64,000 bases of DNA from Palsa-504 sp963818225 (lineage in GTDB: Bacteria; Actinomycetota; Actinomycetes; Streptosporangiales; Streptosporangiaceae), in assembly GCA_963818225.1 (NCBI GenBank), contig CAWFRO010000004.1, positions 62,001-126,000 of the forward strand, given 5' to 3'. This document shows positions 44,345 to 54,493 of the stretch, piece by piece. A model generated the notes under the pieces. That model searched no databases. It was not told where the DNA came from and worked only from the letters and a program-made list of their open reading frames with translations. The stretch's first letter is position 1; every line of letters starts with the position of its first letter. The position numbers were made by a program, and so were the translations under genes.

Positions 44345-44776
44345 GTGGCCAACCCGGATCCCTCGACCCCCACCCTGCTGCGAACGGCGTATAACGTGCT
44401 GTCCGCGGCCATCTACCGCGCCGTCAGCCAAGCCGGTGCCGCTGACATGCGCCCCGCCCACGGCAACGCGATGGAGATGCTCTCCATCCAGGACGGCCTT
44501 CGCCTGACCGATATCGCCGCCCAGGCGGGCATGGCCCCGCAGTCGATGGGCGAGATAGTCGACGACCTAGTCTCCAAGAGATACCTGGCCCGCCGCGAGG
44601 ACCCCTCCGACAGGCGAGCCAAGCGCATCTACCTGACCCAGAAGGGGCGCGAGACAGCCCAGGCCAGCCGCCTCGCCCTCCTTGAGGTCGAACAGCGGAT
44701 CAGCGAGACCCTCGGCACGGACCGCTACCAGGAAATGCGGCGCAACCTGGCGGCCATCTCCGAAATGGATCTATAG
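44345..44776 (+). CDS. MarR family transcriptional regulator
   Basis: A 143-residue winged-helix protein: helix region LRTAYNVLSAAIYRAVSQAG, recognition part LTDIAAQAGMAPQSMGEIVD, and the wing YLARREDPSDRRAKRIYLTQ with the family DxRxxR motif. GTG start with AAGGAG seven bases upstream. It probably represses itself and the divergent monooxygenase gene until a small aromatic ligand binds. Confidence 0.9.
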   Translation: MANPDPSTPTLLRTAYNVLSAAIYRAVSQAGAADMRPAHGNAMEMLSIQDGLRLTDIAAQAGMAPQSMGEIVDDLVSKRYLARREDPSDRRAKRIYLTQKGRETAQASRLALLEVEQRISETLGTDRYQEMRRNLAAISEMDL

Positions 44777-45614
44777 ACCGCCGACGGATGAATACCTAGC
44801 AGAACCAGACCCTCCCCGGAGGGCCGCCGCATCCAGCTCCCGTTGAGGCGACAATACAGTCCGGCCACCGCGCTGCCCGGCCGTCCGCCGACTCCGACCA
44901 CCCGCCGAGGGCACCCGCCGCCAAGCCCTGAGCCACAGCGACCTGACAGCCCCCGCACGCTAGCCGTACAGGCCACCGCCCGCCCGCGCGGGCGCTGCGC
45001 GCCGCAGTTACGGCTCAGCCTGCATGAACCTGCTCGCCGCCTGCTGCCCCCCAACGGACCCTATGGCACACCCGCTCCTGAAGACGGGGCCAGGGCACAC
45101 GCGCCCATCCCGGGGGCACACGCCAAGTGGGGCTTGTGGCACACAGGCCCCCATTGAGGGGAGCGTGCCAACTCTGCCAACGGCCAGCCTGCCGCGCCGG
45201 TGGGCATTGAGGCCACGGTGGAGTTGTAAGCGGAGCGGCGCCGGACGGGCGGGTCATCAGCATGGCCAGAGGGCTGTTCGATGATCGGCGCCCGGAATGT
45301 CCCGATGTGCAGTTGCGGCATAACGGGATCGCGGCGTGCTGCGGGCGGCCCGGAGCAACCCGGCCTGCCAGGTACCGCCCATCAGGGCGTCATACATCAG
45401 CGTCGGGTGCGACGTGGTCATGTCCGATCCCCGACAGGGCGAACCCGGTCTCCTCGCATCTTTCCCGCCGTCACCATCCCTGTTGCCATCGTGGGCCGGC
45501 CGCCGGACGCCGGGAAAGATGACGAACACGGACACCGCCGGACACCGTTCGCGTGGCCTACCGAGCGTTTTGTTAGACAGTGCTGGCACGGCTATATTTC
45601 GACGGGAGGTGCCG
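44777..45614. other. Intergenic accessory region with dispersed repeats
   Basis: No supported gene. It holds related GC-rich repeat pieces at about 45066-45145 (GGCACACGC, GTGGGGCTTGTGGCACAC) and dispersed element copy C. A minus-strand frame around 45280-45430 has some protein-like content (LMYDALMGGTWQAGLL) but no start or family. The end carries the promoter of the second mug gene. Confidence 0.4.
45148..45231. repeat. Dispersed element, copy C
   Basis: CCCCC ATTGA GGGG hairpin, then GTGCCAACTCTGCCAACGG, and the tail GGCATTGAGGCCACGGTGG. It agrees with copy A over the whole 84 bases and is preceded by GGGGCTTGTGGCACAC as in the 42.2 kb array. Confidence 0.65.
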
Positions 45615-46243
45615 ATGACGCCGGGCAAGCCGGTAGCGGCCCGTGGCAAGCGGTTCTCCCCGGCGGAGCTGGAAGCCGCTCGGCGGGTGCGCCTCGCCGA
45701 CGTGATCGCCGACGACCTGGTGGTGCTGTTCTGCGGCGCCAACCCCGGACTTTCCTCCGCCGCGGCCGGCGCGCCGTTCGCGACGCCGAGCGATCGCTGG
45801 TGGCCGGCGCTGTAGAGTCCGGGTTCACGCCTCGCCGCCTGGCCCCGCACGAAGCGCACGAACTGCTGGCCGTGCGACTTGGCTTGACGAGCCTCGTCCG
45901 CCGCCCGACCGTCGGCGTCGCCGAGCTGGCCCCGGCGGAATTTGTCGAGGGTGGTCGGCTGCTGCGCAGGCGGGTGCTGGCCCGGCGTCCCCGATGGCTG
46001 GCGGTGCTGGGAGTCACGGCGTATCGCGCCGCCTTCAGCCGGCCGGACGTGGCGGTCGGTCTCCAGGAGGACACGATCGGGTCGACGAGGCTCTGGATCC
46101 TGCCCAATCCGAGCGGCCTCAACGCGCACTATCCTCCCCGGGCGCTCGCCACCGAGTTCGCCCGGCTGCGGGTGGCCGCGGGTCTCCCCGACCGGTCGAG
46201 GCGGCTGGAAGACGCGACGTTACGCCTGGAAAGGGCTGACTGA
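45615..46243 (+). pseudogene. Second mug-type DNA glycosylase, frameshifted
   Basis: The frame from ATG 45615 (GGGAGG site) gives a Mug N-terminus with VVLFCGANPGLSSAAAGAPFA and DRWWPAL, then a stop. One base change near 45811-45815 restores ESGFTPRRLAPHEAHELLAV, then WLAVLGVTAYRAAF and LWILPNPSGLNAHY. The order of blocks equals the intact mug at 21 kb, but the sequences differ throughout, so this is a diverged paralogue or acquired homologue. All motifs survive, so a single indel in the data is possible. Confidence 0.82.
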
Positions 46244-46751
46244 GCGTGCTGGCTGATGAACCCGCCGCGGCCCGGCACAGCAGAGCCGGGCATAGTAGTG
46301 CCAGGTTGGATGCGGTGAGTTGTTTCCGTCCTGGCGGTAGCAGGCACTGCTCGATGTTCTTTTCCGCCTCGGCCCGAGTGGCGCTTCGCCGCCAAGGTCC
46401 CATGCCACCAGCCCGAAGCCAGCAGCGCTTGCCCACGCGGCCAGGGCCCGCTGCCGGCGGCCCGCAGGTCCAGTGCCCGGCCCGACCGCGACTTGGGTAA
46501 CAAGAGGAGCGACACGTCCTCGCGAACGAAACCAGCTGGACACGCGCCGGTCGCGCCCTTCGGTGCCCCAGCCCCGGTAGACGGGGCCACGCCAACTCTG
46601 CCCACGTTCAACCTGGCCGTCGGTTGACGATGGAAGCGACGATCCAGCTGTGACCGAGGCGAATGTGGCACCGTCCCCGCTCTACTGGTCTGGGAGCCCA
46701 GGCGGTATGCCGATGGCTCGGCAGATGCTTCCGGATCTGCGATGCGGCCCA
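46244..46751. other. Intergenic region with repeat element
   Basis: Contains dispersed element copy D and, just before it, a related GC-rich piece (GCCCCAGCCCCGGTAGACGG). No gene supported in either direction. Confidence 0.4.
46572..46655. repeat. Dispersed element, copy D
   Basis: CCCC GGTAGAC GGGG hairpin, GCCAACTCTGCCCACG, and the tail CGATGGAAGCGACGATC ending CTGTGACC. It is the most diverged copy but keeps spacing and order. Confidence 0.6.
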
Positions 46752-48138
46752 TCAGACGGTGTTGTCCAAGTCCGCATTGCTCTGGCTAGCTCCGCGCCGT
46801 CTCGTGATCCAGGCCGCCAGCCCATTTGACGGCTCACAGTGTGCGGATCGATTCCCACTGAAGCGGCATTGTGGCGCGGACTCAGCCGATTGCCCGGCGG
46901 CGAGCAGCTCGATCCAGACGGTGGCCCGGCTCAGCGGCGGAACCACTTCTACGCGCAGCGCTACCTCGCCGTTCATACCGCTGCGGGCCGAGGAGGCGGG
47001 TAGCGTGCCAGTGCCCGCAGTTGTCGCGTACCCATAGCGTCGCCCAGGGATACAGGTCATCCGGCCCGTAGATGACCCCGGACCTCGGACCGCTGGCATG
47101 CATGTGCATGACGGTGCTGTCCTGGCAGTTGTGCAGGCCGAGGACCGCGAGCCTGATCCCGTCCAGTTCAGGCAGCATGACGGCCGCGGTGGCACAGCCG
47201 TCCCGCGCCGGGGCCGCCCCGGTGTTTCTGCGCTGGTAGCGGGCGAGCACGCTCAGCCATGGTTCGGGTAGGTCGTCGGCGGGTGGGCGGTGATGCCCGG
47301 GCCATCGACGTTGAGTTCCGCGCAGACCGTGGCGAGCTGGCCGGGGACCGGGCTGAGCGGGGACACAGCGCCGCACGCCTGCAGCGCCGCGATGATGTCA
47401 CCAAGGCCGTCGGCCAGGCGGGTCAGCGCTCCCGATGTGAGCCCGGAAACTGGCGGCGTATCCAGCGGACCGGACCAGGCCGCCGCGAGCAGCCGCGCCG
47501 CGATGGTGTGCAGCAGGTACTCGCCCGGGCTTAGCTCCGTCTTCGTGACCGTCACGTCGGCTGCAGTCGGGCTGGTTTCCGAGGCTTCACGGTCCAGGCC
47601 GATACGTACAGCAGAACCGCCGGGGATGGGATGAAGGTCCAGCCAGCGCGGGTCGTGCGGCAGGTGGGACGCAGCATCAGCGTCCATCCCATGGGGCCGC
47701 TGCCGATGTCCCGGATGGATACCTGGTAGCTGGCACCCCTGTCATCGGTGGCGGTGAACTGGTCGAAAAGATGCGGCCCCGACGGCTGCCACCGGCCCGA
47801 TTGGTTGCGCGTCCGCGCGAACACGCTCAGCTGAGGCCCAGACCCTATCCGCGTGTAGGACAACACGTACAACTCGCCGACGGCATCCGCGCCCTGGAAT
47901 GAGATCATCTGCCCAAGCGGGACGATCCGGCCCGGGGAGGCCTGCGGCCCGGCCGGCTGCTGCGGGGAGGGCGGCCCGGCGGCCCACGCCGTCGGCCGGC
48001 GCGTGGCGCAGCCACGTCCCGCAGCCGGTGCATGCGCTGGCCAGCAGAACGAGCCTGGCGGACAGCGAGGCTCAGCCGGAAGTCCTCCAGGATCCGGACG
48101 GCGACCCGTTCGTCGAGCGCGCCCACCGCGGTCAGCAC
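46752..48138 (-). pseudogene. Broken regulatory-partner gene beside sigma-like gene
   Basis: From GTG 48138 the protein begins LTAVGALDERVAVRILEDFR, a start often seen for genes following short sigma-like genes in actinomycetes. Protein-like sequence then continues through at least three other frames: GELYVLSYTRIGSGPQLSVF, then PDPRWLDLHPIPGGSAVRIG and DIIAALQACGAVSPL, then IRLAVLGLHNCQDSTVMHMH. It overlaps the sigma-like stop by seven bases. Function is not recognised; an anti-sigma-like or effector role is only suggested by position. Confidence 0.5.
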
Positions 48139-48482
48139 CCACGCGACCCGCGCGCCCGGTATCCGGTCTCCAGCTCCGCTCGCAGCGTCGACATCCCGTT
48201 CCTGGTATGGGCCTTCACTGCCCCGTGGCTGATCCGCATCGTGGCCGCGGTCTCAGCCTCGGACAAACCCACGTGATACTGCAGCGTGATCGCCTCTCGC
48301 TGCCGGTCGTCGAGAGTGCGGAGCATAGCCACGACAGCCGGCCATCGCAGCAGCCCGGCCTCTTCATGCTCGGCACCCGGACCTTCCGGCAGGGGCGCGC
48401 TGTCTCGCTGTTCTGCCGTGAGCTGGCGTAGCTCCGCTTCGGCCACCAGCCGCAGAAAGGTTTCCGCGCGCTCGTGATTCAC
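48132..48482 (-). CDS. Short sigma-70 region-4-type protein
   Basis: A 116-residue protein from GTG 48482. The C-terminal half is a sigma region 4 helix-turn-helix (TLDDRQREAITLQYHVGLSE, then MRISHGAVKAHTRNGMSTL). A region 2 for core and -10 binding is absent, so it is either a DNA-binding regulator of LuxR/sigma-4 type or the end of a longer broken sigma factor. It overlaps the next gene on the strand. Confidence 0.68.
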   Translation of the reverse strand: MNHERAETFLRLVAEAELRQLTAEQRDSAPLPEGPGAEHEEAGLLRWPAVVAMLRTLDDRQREAITLQYHVGLSEAETAATMRISHGAVKAHTRNGMSTLRAELETGYRARGSRGC

Positions 48483-48542
48483 ACCATCAGTGTCCACCTG
48501 AGCCCCAGCGGACCGGCACCCGACAAGTGCCTGGAGGCATGG

Positions 48543-48561
48543 CGCTCTAACCGTTAGAGCG
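48543..48561. promoter_or_regulatory. Perfect 19-base palindrome
   Basis: CGCTCTAAC and GTTAGAGCG flank a single C. It lies between divergent genes (sigma-like on minus, AbiEi-like on plus), next to a GGGCACACGCGCC piece of the GC-rich repeat family. Operator or part of a mobile repeat. Confidence 0.5.
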
Positions 48562-48648
48562 GGCCAGGGGCACACGCGCCCCGCCTGAGACCGCGCCAGC
48601 GAGCCGCCGCGATCCCTTTTTGTCAGGAGCGTGTGACATTGTGTCGCC

Positions 48649-49612
48649 ATGCCCAGGAGATCGTCCTTCGATACAGAACGCCTGAGGCATGTGTTGCAGG
48701 TGCAGTACCAGGTCGTCACGCGGGGGCAAGCGCTGCTGTGCGGCGTGCCGCACACCACGCTGGATCGCCAGATCGCTCCGGGCGGGCCGTGGCAGCGGCT
48801 GCTGCCGGGCGTCTACCTCACCGTCACCGGGACCGCGACCCGGGACCAGCGGGAGATGGCTGCGCTTCTGTATGCGGGCCCGCAGAGCCTGATCACCGGG
48901 TCAGCCGCCGTACGGCGCCATCGCGTGAGCTCACCAGGGCCGGACCTGGTGGATGTGCTTATCCCGTGGAACGCCAGGAAGCAGAGCGTCGGGTTCGTCC
49001 GGGTGCACCGGAAGAGGCGGATCCCGGAACGGGGATACGTCACCGGTCAGATCCGCTTCACCGCACCTCCACGCGCGGTCGCGGACGCGGCCGCACCCTG
49101 ACCCGCTTCGATGACGTGCGTCACGTCGTGTCCGCCGTGGTGCAGCAGCGGGCCTGCACGGTGGCGGAGCTGACCAAGGAGCTTCAGGCTGGGCCGCCAG
49201 CTGGGCCACCCTGTTCCGCGCGGCGCTGGCGGAGGTCGGCGATGGCGTCCGGTCGGTGGCCGAGGGAGACCTGCGAGTCCTGATCCTTGGCTCTGATCTG
49301 CCCAAGCCGATGTTCAACGCCCGCCTCTTCGATGCCGACGGTGTCTTCATCGCCACCGTCGATGACTGGTGGCAAGACGCCGGAGTTGCGGGTGAAGTCG
49401 ACTCTCGCGCGTATCACCTTTCGGCCGATGACCAGGACCGCACTACCGAGCGGCACGACAGGCTCATCGCCCACGGGATCTTCCCGCTGCACTTCTCGCC
49501 CAGGAGAATCAAGACCGATCCCGCCGCCATCATCAGGGATCTGCGCTCGGCGATCGATGCAGGACGGCGCCGCCCGCCCCTTCCGATCACCGCGCTCCCC
49601 GCGGCTGGCTGA
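48649..49612 (+). CDS. AbiEi-like winged-helix protein with endonuclease-like C-domain, two frameshifts
   Basis: The N-terminus has the AbiEi-type antitoxin wing (VVTRGQALLCGVPHTTLDRQ, then RLLPGVYLTVTG). Frames change near 49085-49105 and 49190-49215. The restored C-terminal part (RLFDADGVFIATVDDWWQDA, then GEVDSRAYHL, then LHFSPRRIKTDP) resembles the Vsr/DUF559 nuclease fold common in this actinomycete family. Length of about 320 residues is normal. No partner toxin gene is next to it, so 'type IV TA' is a domain name rather than a shown function. Confidence 0.7.
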
Positions 49613-49901
49613 CCGGCTGAGCTCACGGCCGGTAGCACCGCCACCGTGGTCCGCCGCCGCGGCCGGAGCCTTCACCGCCGTGGCCGACAGGGACCGCAGC
49701 CCGTTCTCGAGCTGGCCGAATTCCGTCGCCCGTCTCGCTCAGCGCCCATTGCCGCCCGCTCCCGTTTCGCCCGGCCGCCGTGACCCCCGTCCCAGCCATA
49801 GCGCTTCCTTTTTTATCCGAACGGCCGTGGTCCCACGCCTGTCCCCTGCGTGAGCCCCAGGGATAGGCTGAGCCTCAGGTAAGGCAGCACACCGATACGG
49901 G

Positions 49902-50219
49902 ATGGGCGCCATGGCTTATGACGATGAGACGAACAGCCAGCTCGGCGGGAACTGGCCCCAGGTGAGGTCCGGGCCCCTCGTGGTCGGCGGGATCCTGATC
50001 GGGATCGGCGCGGTGGTGGCCATGGCGGGCCTGGCGGTGGCGGGCGCCCACGTGGCCGCCGCCACCCGGGCCTGGATCAGGGAGCTGGAGACCCCGCCCG
50101 GCGAGCTGGCCCGGCTCAAGTGGGAGCAGGCCAAGACCGCTGCGTCCTCCGGCGCGGCCACCTGGCGCGACCACCCCAACGCGAAGATCGGCCTGGCCCG
50201 CCGGGCCGCTTCCGCCTGA
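49902..50219 (+). CDS. Small membrane protein of unknown function
   Basis: A 105-residue protein (103 if from ATG 49911) with one long hydrophobic segment (LVVGGILIGIGAVVAMAGLAV) and an amphipathic cytoplasmic helix rich in Arg, Glu and Trp (AWIRELETPPGELARLKWEQ). Similar short proteins are frequent in actinomycetes. No function known. Confidence 0.65.
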   Translation: MGAMAYDDETNSQLGGNWPQVRSGPLVVGGILIGIGAVVAMAGLAVAGAHVAAATRAWIRELETPPGELARLKWEQAKTAASSGAATWRDHPNAKIGLARRAASA

Positions 50220-50461
50220 TCAGGCCGAACGGCAGGCCGTCACGTAGTCGCGGAACTGAGCGCCCGGGGCGCCACTGGCCAGTTGGCCCGGTAGCCGGAT
50301 AGGTTGTCCGCAAGCGAGTAACGCAAATGCTGCAACCTGCCGATGCCAAAATATCCGGACAGATCGTGGTAATTCGGCGCGACTGGCGGAGACGATTCGG
50401 CCGCATGAATAAATAGTTGCCGGACAGCAGCGGTATTTCCCTTGGCCTGGCTATCGGCCGC

Positions 50462-51286
50462 TCACGCGGCCGCGGTGAAGACGGGCAGGTAACCGAGATC
50501 CTGCCCGGCTGCGGTCGGATGGTAGGACGAGCTGATCGCGAACAGGTCCACCGAGTGCAGCCAGCTGCCGGAGTCGCATATCTCATGGCCGCGGAACTGG
50601 CCGCGGACGTCGGCGAACGTGTCGTGGTGGGCCTGCGCGGCGGCCTGCAGGGCGCCGTCGAGGTCGTCTGCGCCCTGGTTGAGCGCAGTGCGGTCCTGGC
50701 TGCTCAACCCGAGGCATGAGCCGGATTTGGACAGGTCATACAGGTCGGGGTAGCCGAGCACGACAACCTTCGCCGACGGCGCATGGGCGCTGATCGCCTC
50801 CAGCGTGGCGTCGAGCCGGGCCGGCAGCTGGCGGGCGACGAAGCTCTCGGCGGCCGCGACGGCGTGCAGGCATGAGCTGGTCGTCCGCAGCGCGCAGGTC
50901 TGCATGACGCTGGAGAAGCCCGCGTCGTTACCGCCGATCGTGATGCTGACCAGCGTGGTGCTCGGCGCGCAGCGCCGACACCTGGCTGCTGAGCACGTTG
51001 GCGGTGGTCGCACCCGAGCAGGCCACCGAGACGAAGCTGGCGGGGGAGTGCGCGTCGGCCCACTGCTCCGGATACGCCTGTCGCGCTGCGCTCGCAGCTC
51101 CCGCTGCCGGAGAGGTAATCTCCGGCGCCGACTCCGGAGCTGTAGGAATCGCCCAGCGCCACATAGTTGACCCGCGTGCTGCCCGCGGCCGACGCGCCGC
51201 GGAGCGGCGGCCACCGAATTCACCACGCCCGTGGCGGCCGAAGTGATGGCCACCACCGCACCGATGATGAGATGAAAAAAATGCAC
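50462..51286 (-). CDS. Secreted SGNH/GDSL-family hydrolase, frameshifted
   Basis: After a signal-like start (FFHLIIGAVVAITSAATGVV), the blocks of an SGNH lipase/esterase appear in different frames: VALGDSYSSGVGAGDYL (nucleophile serine), then SFVSVACSGATTANVL, then LVSITIGGNDAGFSSVMQTC (Gly and Asn blocks), and finally SSYHPTAAGQDLG with the catalytic His. At least three frame changes lie between about 50930 and 51240. The order and spacing match actinomycete secreted lipases, so it is probably intact in the organism. Confidence 0.78.
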   Translation of the reverse strand: MHFFHLIIGAVVAITSAATGVVNSVAAAPRRVGRGQHAGQLCGAGRFLQLRSRRRRLPLRQRELRAQRDRRIRSSGPTRTPPPASSRWPARVRPPPTCSAARCRRCAPSTTLVSITIGGNDAGFSSVMQTCALRTTSSCLHAVAAAESFVARQLPARLDATLEAISAHAPSAKVVVLGYPDLYDLSKSGSCLGLSSQDRTALNQGADDLDGALQAAAQAHHDTFADVRGQFRGHEICDSGSWLHSVDLFAISSSYHPTAAGQDLGYLPVFTAAA

Positions 51287-51447
51287 GAATCACCCGCTAC
51301 GGCCATGACGACAGCTGAAAATCGCGCATGATCCTTGTATCACGCGGCCGCAGGCAGATCAATATTCATCAGTGGCCGATCCCGGTCGCGCATCCGTGAG
51401 CGGGGCGGGCCTGCGGCCCGGCCTTAGGCCAGGTCCCGCGGCCTGCG

Positions 51448-52144
51448 TCAGGCCAGCCGCCGCTCGGCGGCCCACCTGGTCAGCTGGTGCCGCGTCGACA
51501 GCTGCAGCTTGCGCAGCACCGAAGACACGTGGCTCTCCACCGTCTTGACCGAGATGAACAGCTCGCTGGCGATCTCCTTGTACGTGTAGCCCTGCGCGAT
51601 CAGCCGCAGCACCTCCCGCTCCCGCGAGGTCAGCTGGTCAAGCTCCGGGTCGAACGACGGCTTGACCTCCCCGCCGGAGCCAGCGCACCGCCGGGGCCGC
51701 GGCGCCGGCCGCGCCGCCGGAAGCGGCGAACGCGTCCAGCACGAACCCGGCCAGCCGGTGCGAGAACACCGCGTCGCCCGCCGCGACCCGGCGGATCGCG
51801 TCGGCCAGTTCCGCGGTGCTGATCGTCTTGGTCACGTACCCGCGCGCGCCCGCCCTGATCACCCCGATGACGTCCTCGGGCGCGTCCGACGCGGACAGCG
51901 CGAGGAAGCGCACCTCGGGGTCCGACGCCTTGATCGCCTGGACCACGGCCTGGCCGCCGCCGCCGGGCAGGTGCACGTCCAGCAGCACCACGTCGGGCCG
52001 CAGCGAGGCGATCAGCTCGATCGCGGGCTGCACGTCGTCGGCCTCACCGACCACCTCGACCTGCCGGCCGAGCTCGGCGCGCACCCCGGACCGGAACAGC
52101 CCGTGGTCGTCGACCAGGACCACCCGCGGCACGCCGCCGCTCAT
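51448..52144 (-). CDS. NarL/LuxR-type response regulator, one frameshift
   Basis: Receiver domain with VVLVDDHGLFRSG and phospho-acceptor Asp56 (VVLLDVHLPGGGG), Lys in GYVTKTIS. The frame changes at about 51655-51690. Restored, the LuxR helix-turn-helix follows (LTSREREVLRLIAQGYTYKE, then SVKTVESHVSSVLRKLQL). ATG 52144 overlaps the kinase stop by four bases (ATGA). It pairs with the upstream PspC-type kinase, probably responding to cell-envelope stress. Confidence 0.86.
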
Positions 52145-53503
52145 GACGGGCTCCCGGACCGGGACCGCTCGACGGCCGGCCGCGGCATCTTCAGCGTCAC
52201 CTTCGTGCCCTCGCCCAGGTCGCTCACCACGACCGCCGTCCCGCCGCGCCGGGCCATCCGGCCGTGCACCGACTCGGCCAGGCCTTTGCGGTCCTCGGGG
52301 ACAGCCGAAGGGTCGAAGCCCTTGCCCCGGTCGCGCACGACCACCGACACCGCGTCGGGCTCGACTTCGGCGAACAGCGAGATGACGCTGGCCCCGGACC
52401 ACTTCGCCGCGTTGACCGTGGCCTCGCGGGCCGCGGCCAGCAGGGCGTCCAGGTTCTCGTCCAGCTCGCAGTCCCCGACGGTCACCGCCTCGACCGGCAC
52501 CCCGTACCGGGTCTCCACGTCCTGCTGGATCTGCCGGACCCCGGACGTCACCGTCATGTCCTCGTGCGGCCCGCGGTCCTCGAACAGCCAGGACCGCAGC
52601 TCGCGTTCCTGCAGCCGGGCCAGCTGGACCACCTTCTGCGGGTCGTCCGCGCGCCGCTGGATCAGGGCCAGCGTCTGCAGCACCGAGTCGTGGATCCGGG
52701 CCGCCATCTCCTCCCGCTCCTCGGCCCGCACCCGCGCCTGCCGCTCCAGCACCAGGTCGCGGCCGATCCGCAGCCACCACGGCCCGAGCAGCAGGGCGAG
52801 CCCGGCGATGACCAGTATCGCCCCGCCCAGCGGCCGCAGCAGGGCCAGGCTCTGGTGCGCCGAGGCCAGCCAGCCCGCGCCGCCCAGGATCAGCAGGCCC
52901 GCGAGCGTCAGCCGGATCGCCGACCGTCGTCCCGGGTGCGCCGGGCTGGCCCCCCCGCTCAGCGGCTCGGCCAGCCGCCGCAGGGTGGCCTGCTCTTCGG
53001 GCGAGGCGTTGCGCCAGATCAGCGTGAGCCCGGCCACCGAGAACACCTGCGGCCAGGCCCAGCCCGAGGGCCAGCCCTGGCTGAACACGCCGACCACGAA
53101 CAGCAGGAAGGCGAACAGCGTGGCCAGGGCGACGGCCAGGCCGATGCCCGCGGAATCCGACCGGGCCCGGCTGGCGATGCTGCCGATCCTCCCCGGCCGC
53201 CGGGATCAGCAGCCAGCCCGCGACGTACAGCGGCACGGCGAACCCGCCGGTCACGATCGCGATCAGGACGAACACGATCCGCACGGTGTTGACGCTGATG
53301 CCCCGCCAGGCCGCCAGGCCCGCGGCCACCCCGCCGGCTAGCCGGTCGGCCTCATCCCGGCGCAGCGGCTCGCCGTTGCCGCGGTGCCGCAGCCCGAGCG
53401 GCCCGCGGTGCCAGTGACCGCCCGGCCCGTAGCCGCGGTGCCAGGGCCCGAACCGGTCAGGGCCGCGGTCCCAGCGTGCCGGATCCTCCACGTTTCCCAT
53501 CAT
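52141..53503 (-). CDS. PspC-domain sensor histidine kinase, one frameshift
   Basis: N-terminal PspC domain (DRLAGGVAAGLAAWRGISVN, then GFAVPLYVAGWLLIP), then several membrane helices, then HisKA_3 with ARIHDSVLQTLALIQ and a HATPase (EATVNAAKWSGAS, DRGKGFDPS). The frame changes at about 53188-53195; one missing base restores GSIASRARSDSAGIGLAV. This fusion of PspC with a NarL-type kinase is typical of actinomycetes and lies opposite a free PspC gene. It overlaps its response regulator. Confidence 0.86.
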
Positions 53504-53634
53504 CGCTCCCCGCGCGCGTAAATGAGTATCCGGGACAACCCCGATCCGACCCTGACTTCCCCCGACGCGGATCAGGGACGAACCCGGGGATCTTCCCGAT
53601 GCGCGGGCCGGGCCCGCCGGCGCACTCTAGGGCC

Positions 53635-53939
53635 ATGAACAACACCATGAACCCGGAAGCCACCACCACCGAATCCGGGCCGGACACCCGCCCCGTGCCG
53701 GAGCGCGCCCTGCTCCGCCGGTCCTACGCCGACCGCATGCTGGGCGGCGTGGCCGGCGGCCTGGCCCGCTACTTCGGCGTCGACACGATGGTCGTCCGGA
53801 TCGCCTTCGTGGTCCTGACCCTCGTCGGCGGCGCGGGCATCCCGCTCTACCTGGCCGGCCTGCTGCTGATCCCCGACGAGGGCAGCGACCAGTCCATCGC
53901 CGGCTCCTCATCGAATCCCTCCAGTCCCGATCCCGGTAA
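53635..53939 (+). CDS. PspC-domain membrane protein
   Basis: A small protein with RSYADRMLGGVAGGLARYFG and GGAGIPLYLAGLLLIPDEGS, the two PspC halves. A missing base near 53907 would give the normal short end (SLIESLQSRSR) and stop at 53937-53939, just before the DUF1707 start; read without correction the frame runs on in poor sequence to 54090. It is divergent from the PspC-type kinase and may be its regulated target. Confidence 0.8.
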
Positions 53940-53951
53940 GGAACTAAGGCA

Positions 53952-54493
53952 ATGTCTTCGCAGCGTGATTACTCTCAGCCCGGCGATCCCTGGGCTGGCC
54001 AGTCCTGGACCCGCGGCTTCTCGCCGCTGTTCCGCGGCATGTCCTCCGACCAGCACCTGCGCGTCTCGGACGCCGAGCGCCAGGCGGTGACCGACCGCCT
54101 GGCCCAGCACTTCGCCGACGGCCGGCTGGACCAGGCCGAGTTCGACGACCGGGTGGACGCGCCATGAACGCCAAGACCCGCGCCGACCTGAGCGACCTGT
54201 TCTCCGACCTGCCGGAAACAGGGGCTCCGGCAGTCGCGGACCGCCCGCGTCGGCGCGGCCACCCGGTTCTGCTGCTCGTCCTGTTCGTCATCGTCGCCTC
54301 GGCCGTCGGCCACCTGCTGTGGTGGACCGCCGGGCCGGTCTTCTGGCTGGCCTTCGTGGTGGTCGCGGTGCTGCTGGCCAGCCGGACCGTCGGCCGGGCC
54401 CGCGCCAGCCAGGCGCCAGCCACGACCAATGGCTCTGACCGGCCTTATCGAGGCCGAACGGGACCTGGCTCAACGCCCCGCGCCGGTACCTAG
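53952..54493 (+). CDS. DUF1707 protein with membrane helices, one frameshift
   Basis: The DUF1707 domain reads HLRVSDAERQAVTDRLAQHF, then GRLDQAEFDDRVD, and after a frame change at 54160-54166 continues MNAKTRADLSDLFSDLP. Two membrane helices (PVLLLVLFVIVASAVGHLL, then VFWLAFVVVAVLLA) follow. DUF1707 is common in actinomycete membrane proteins and often sits near PspC genes. The end overlaps a convergent repeat ORF by 24 bases. Confidence 0.8.

Noticed and set aside
42341..46655. Integron-type attC cassette array
   Set aside because: No integrase gene and no paired attC core sites were seen; the element is reported only as a dispersed repeat.
48649..49612. Complete AbiE-type two-gene toxin-antitoxin system
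   Set aside because: No nucleotidyltransferase toxin gene is adjacent; only the antitoxin-like wing domain is present.
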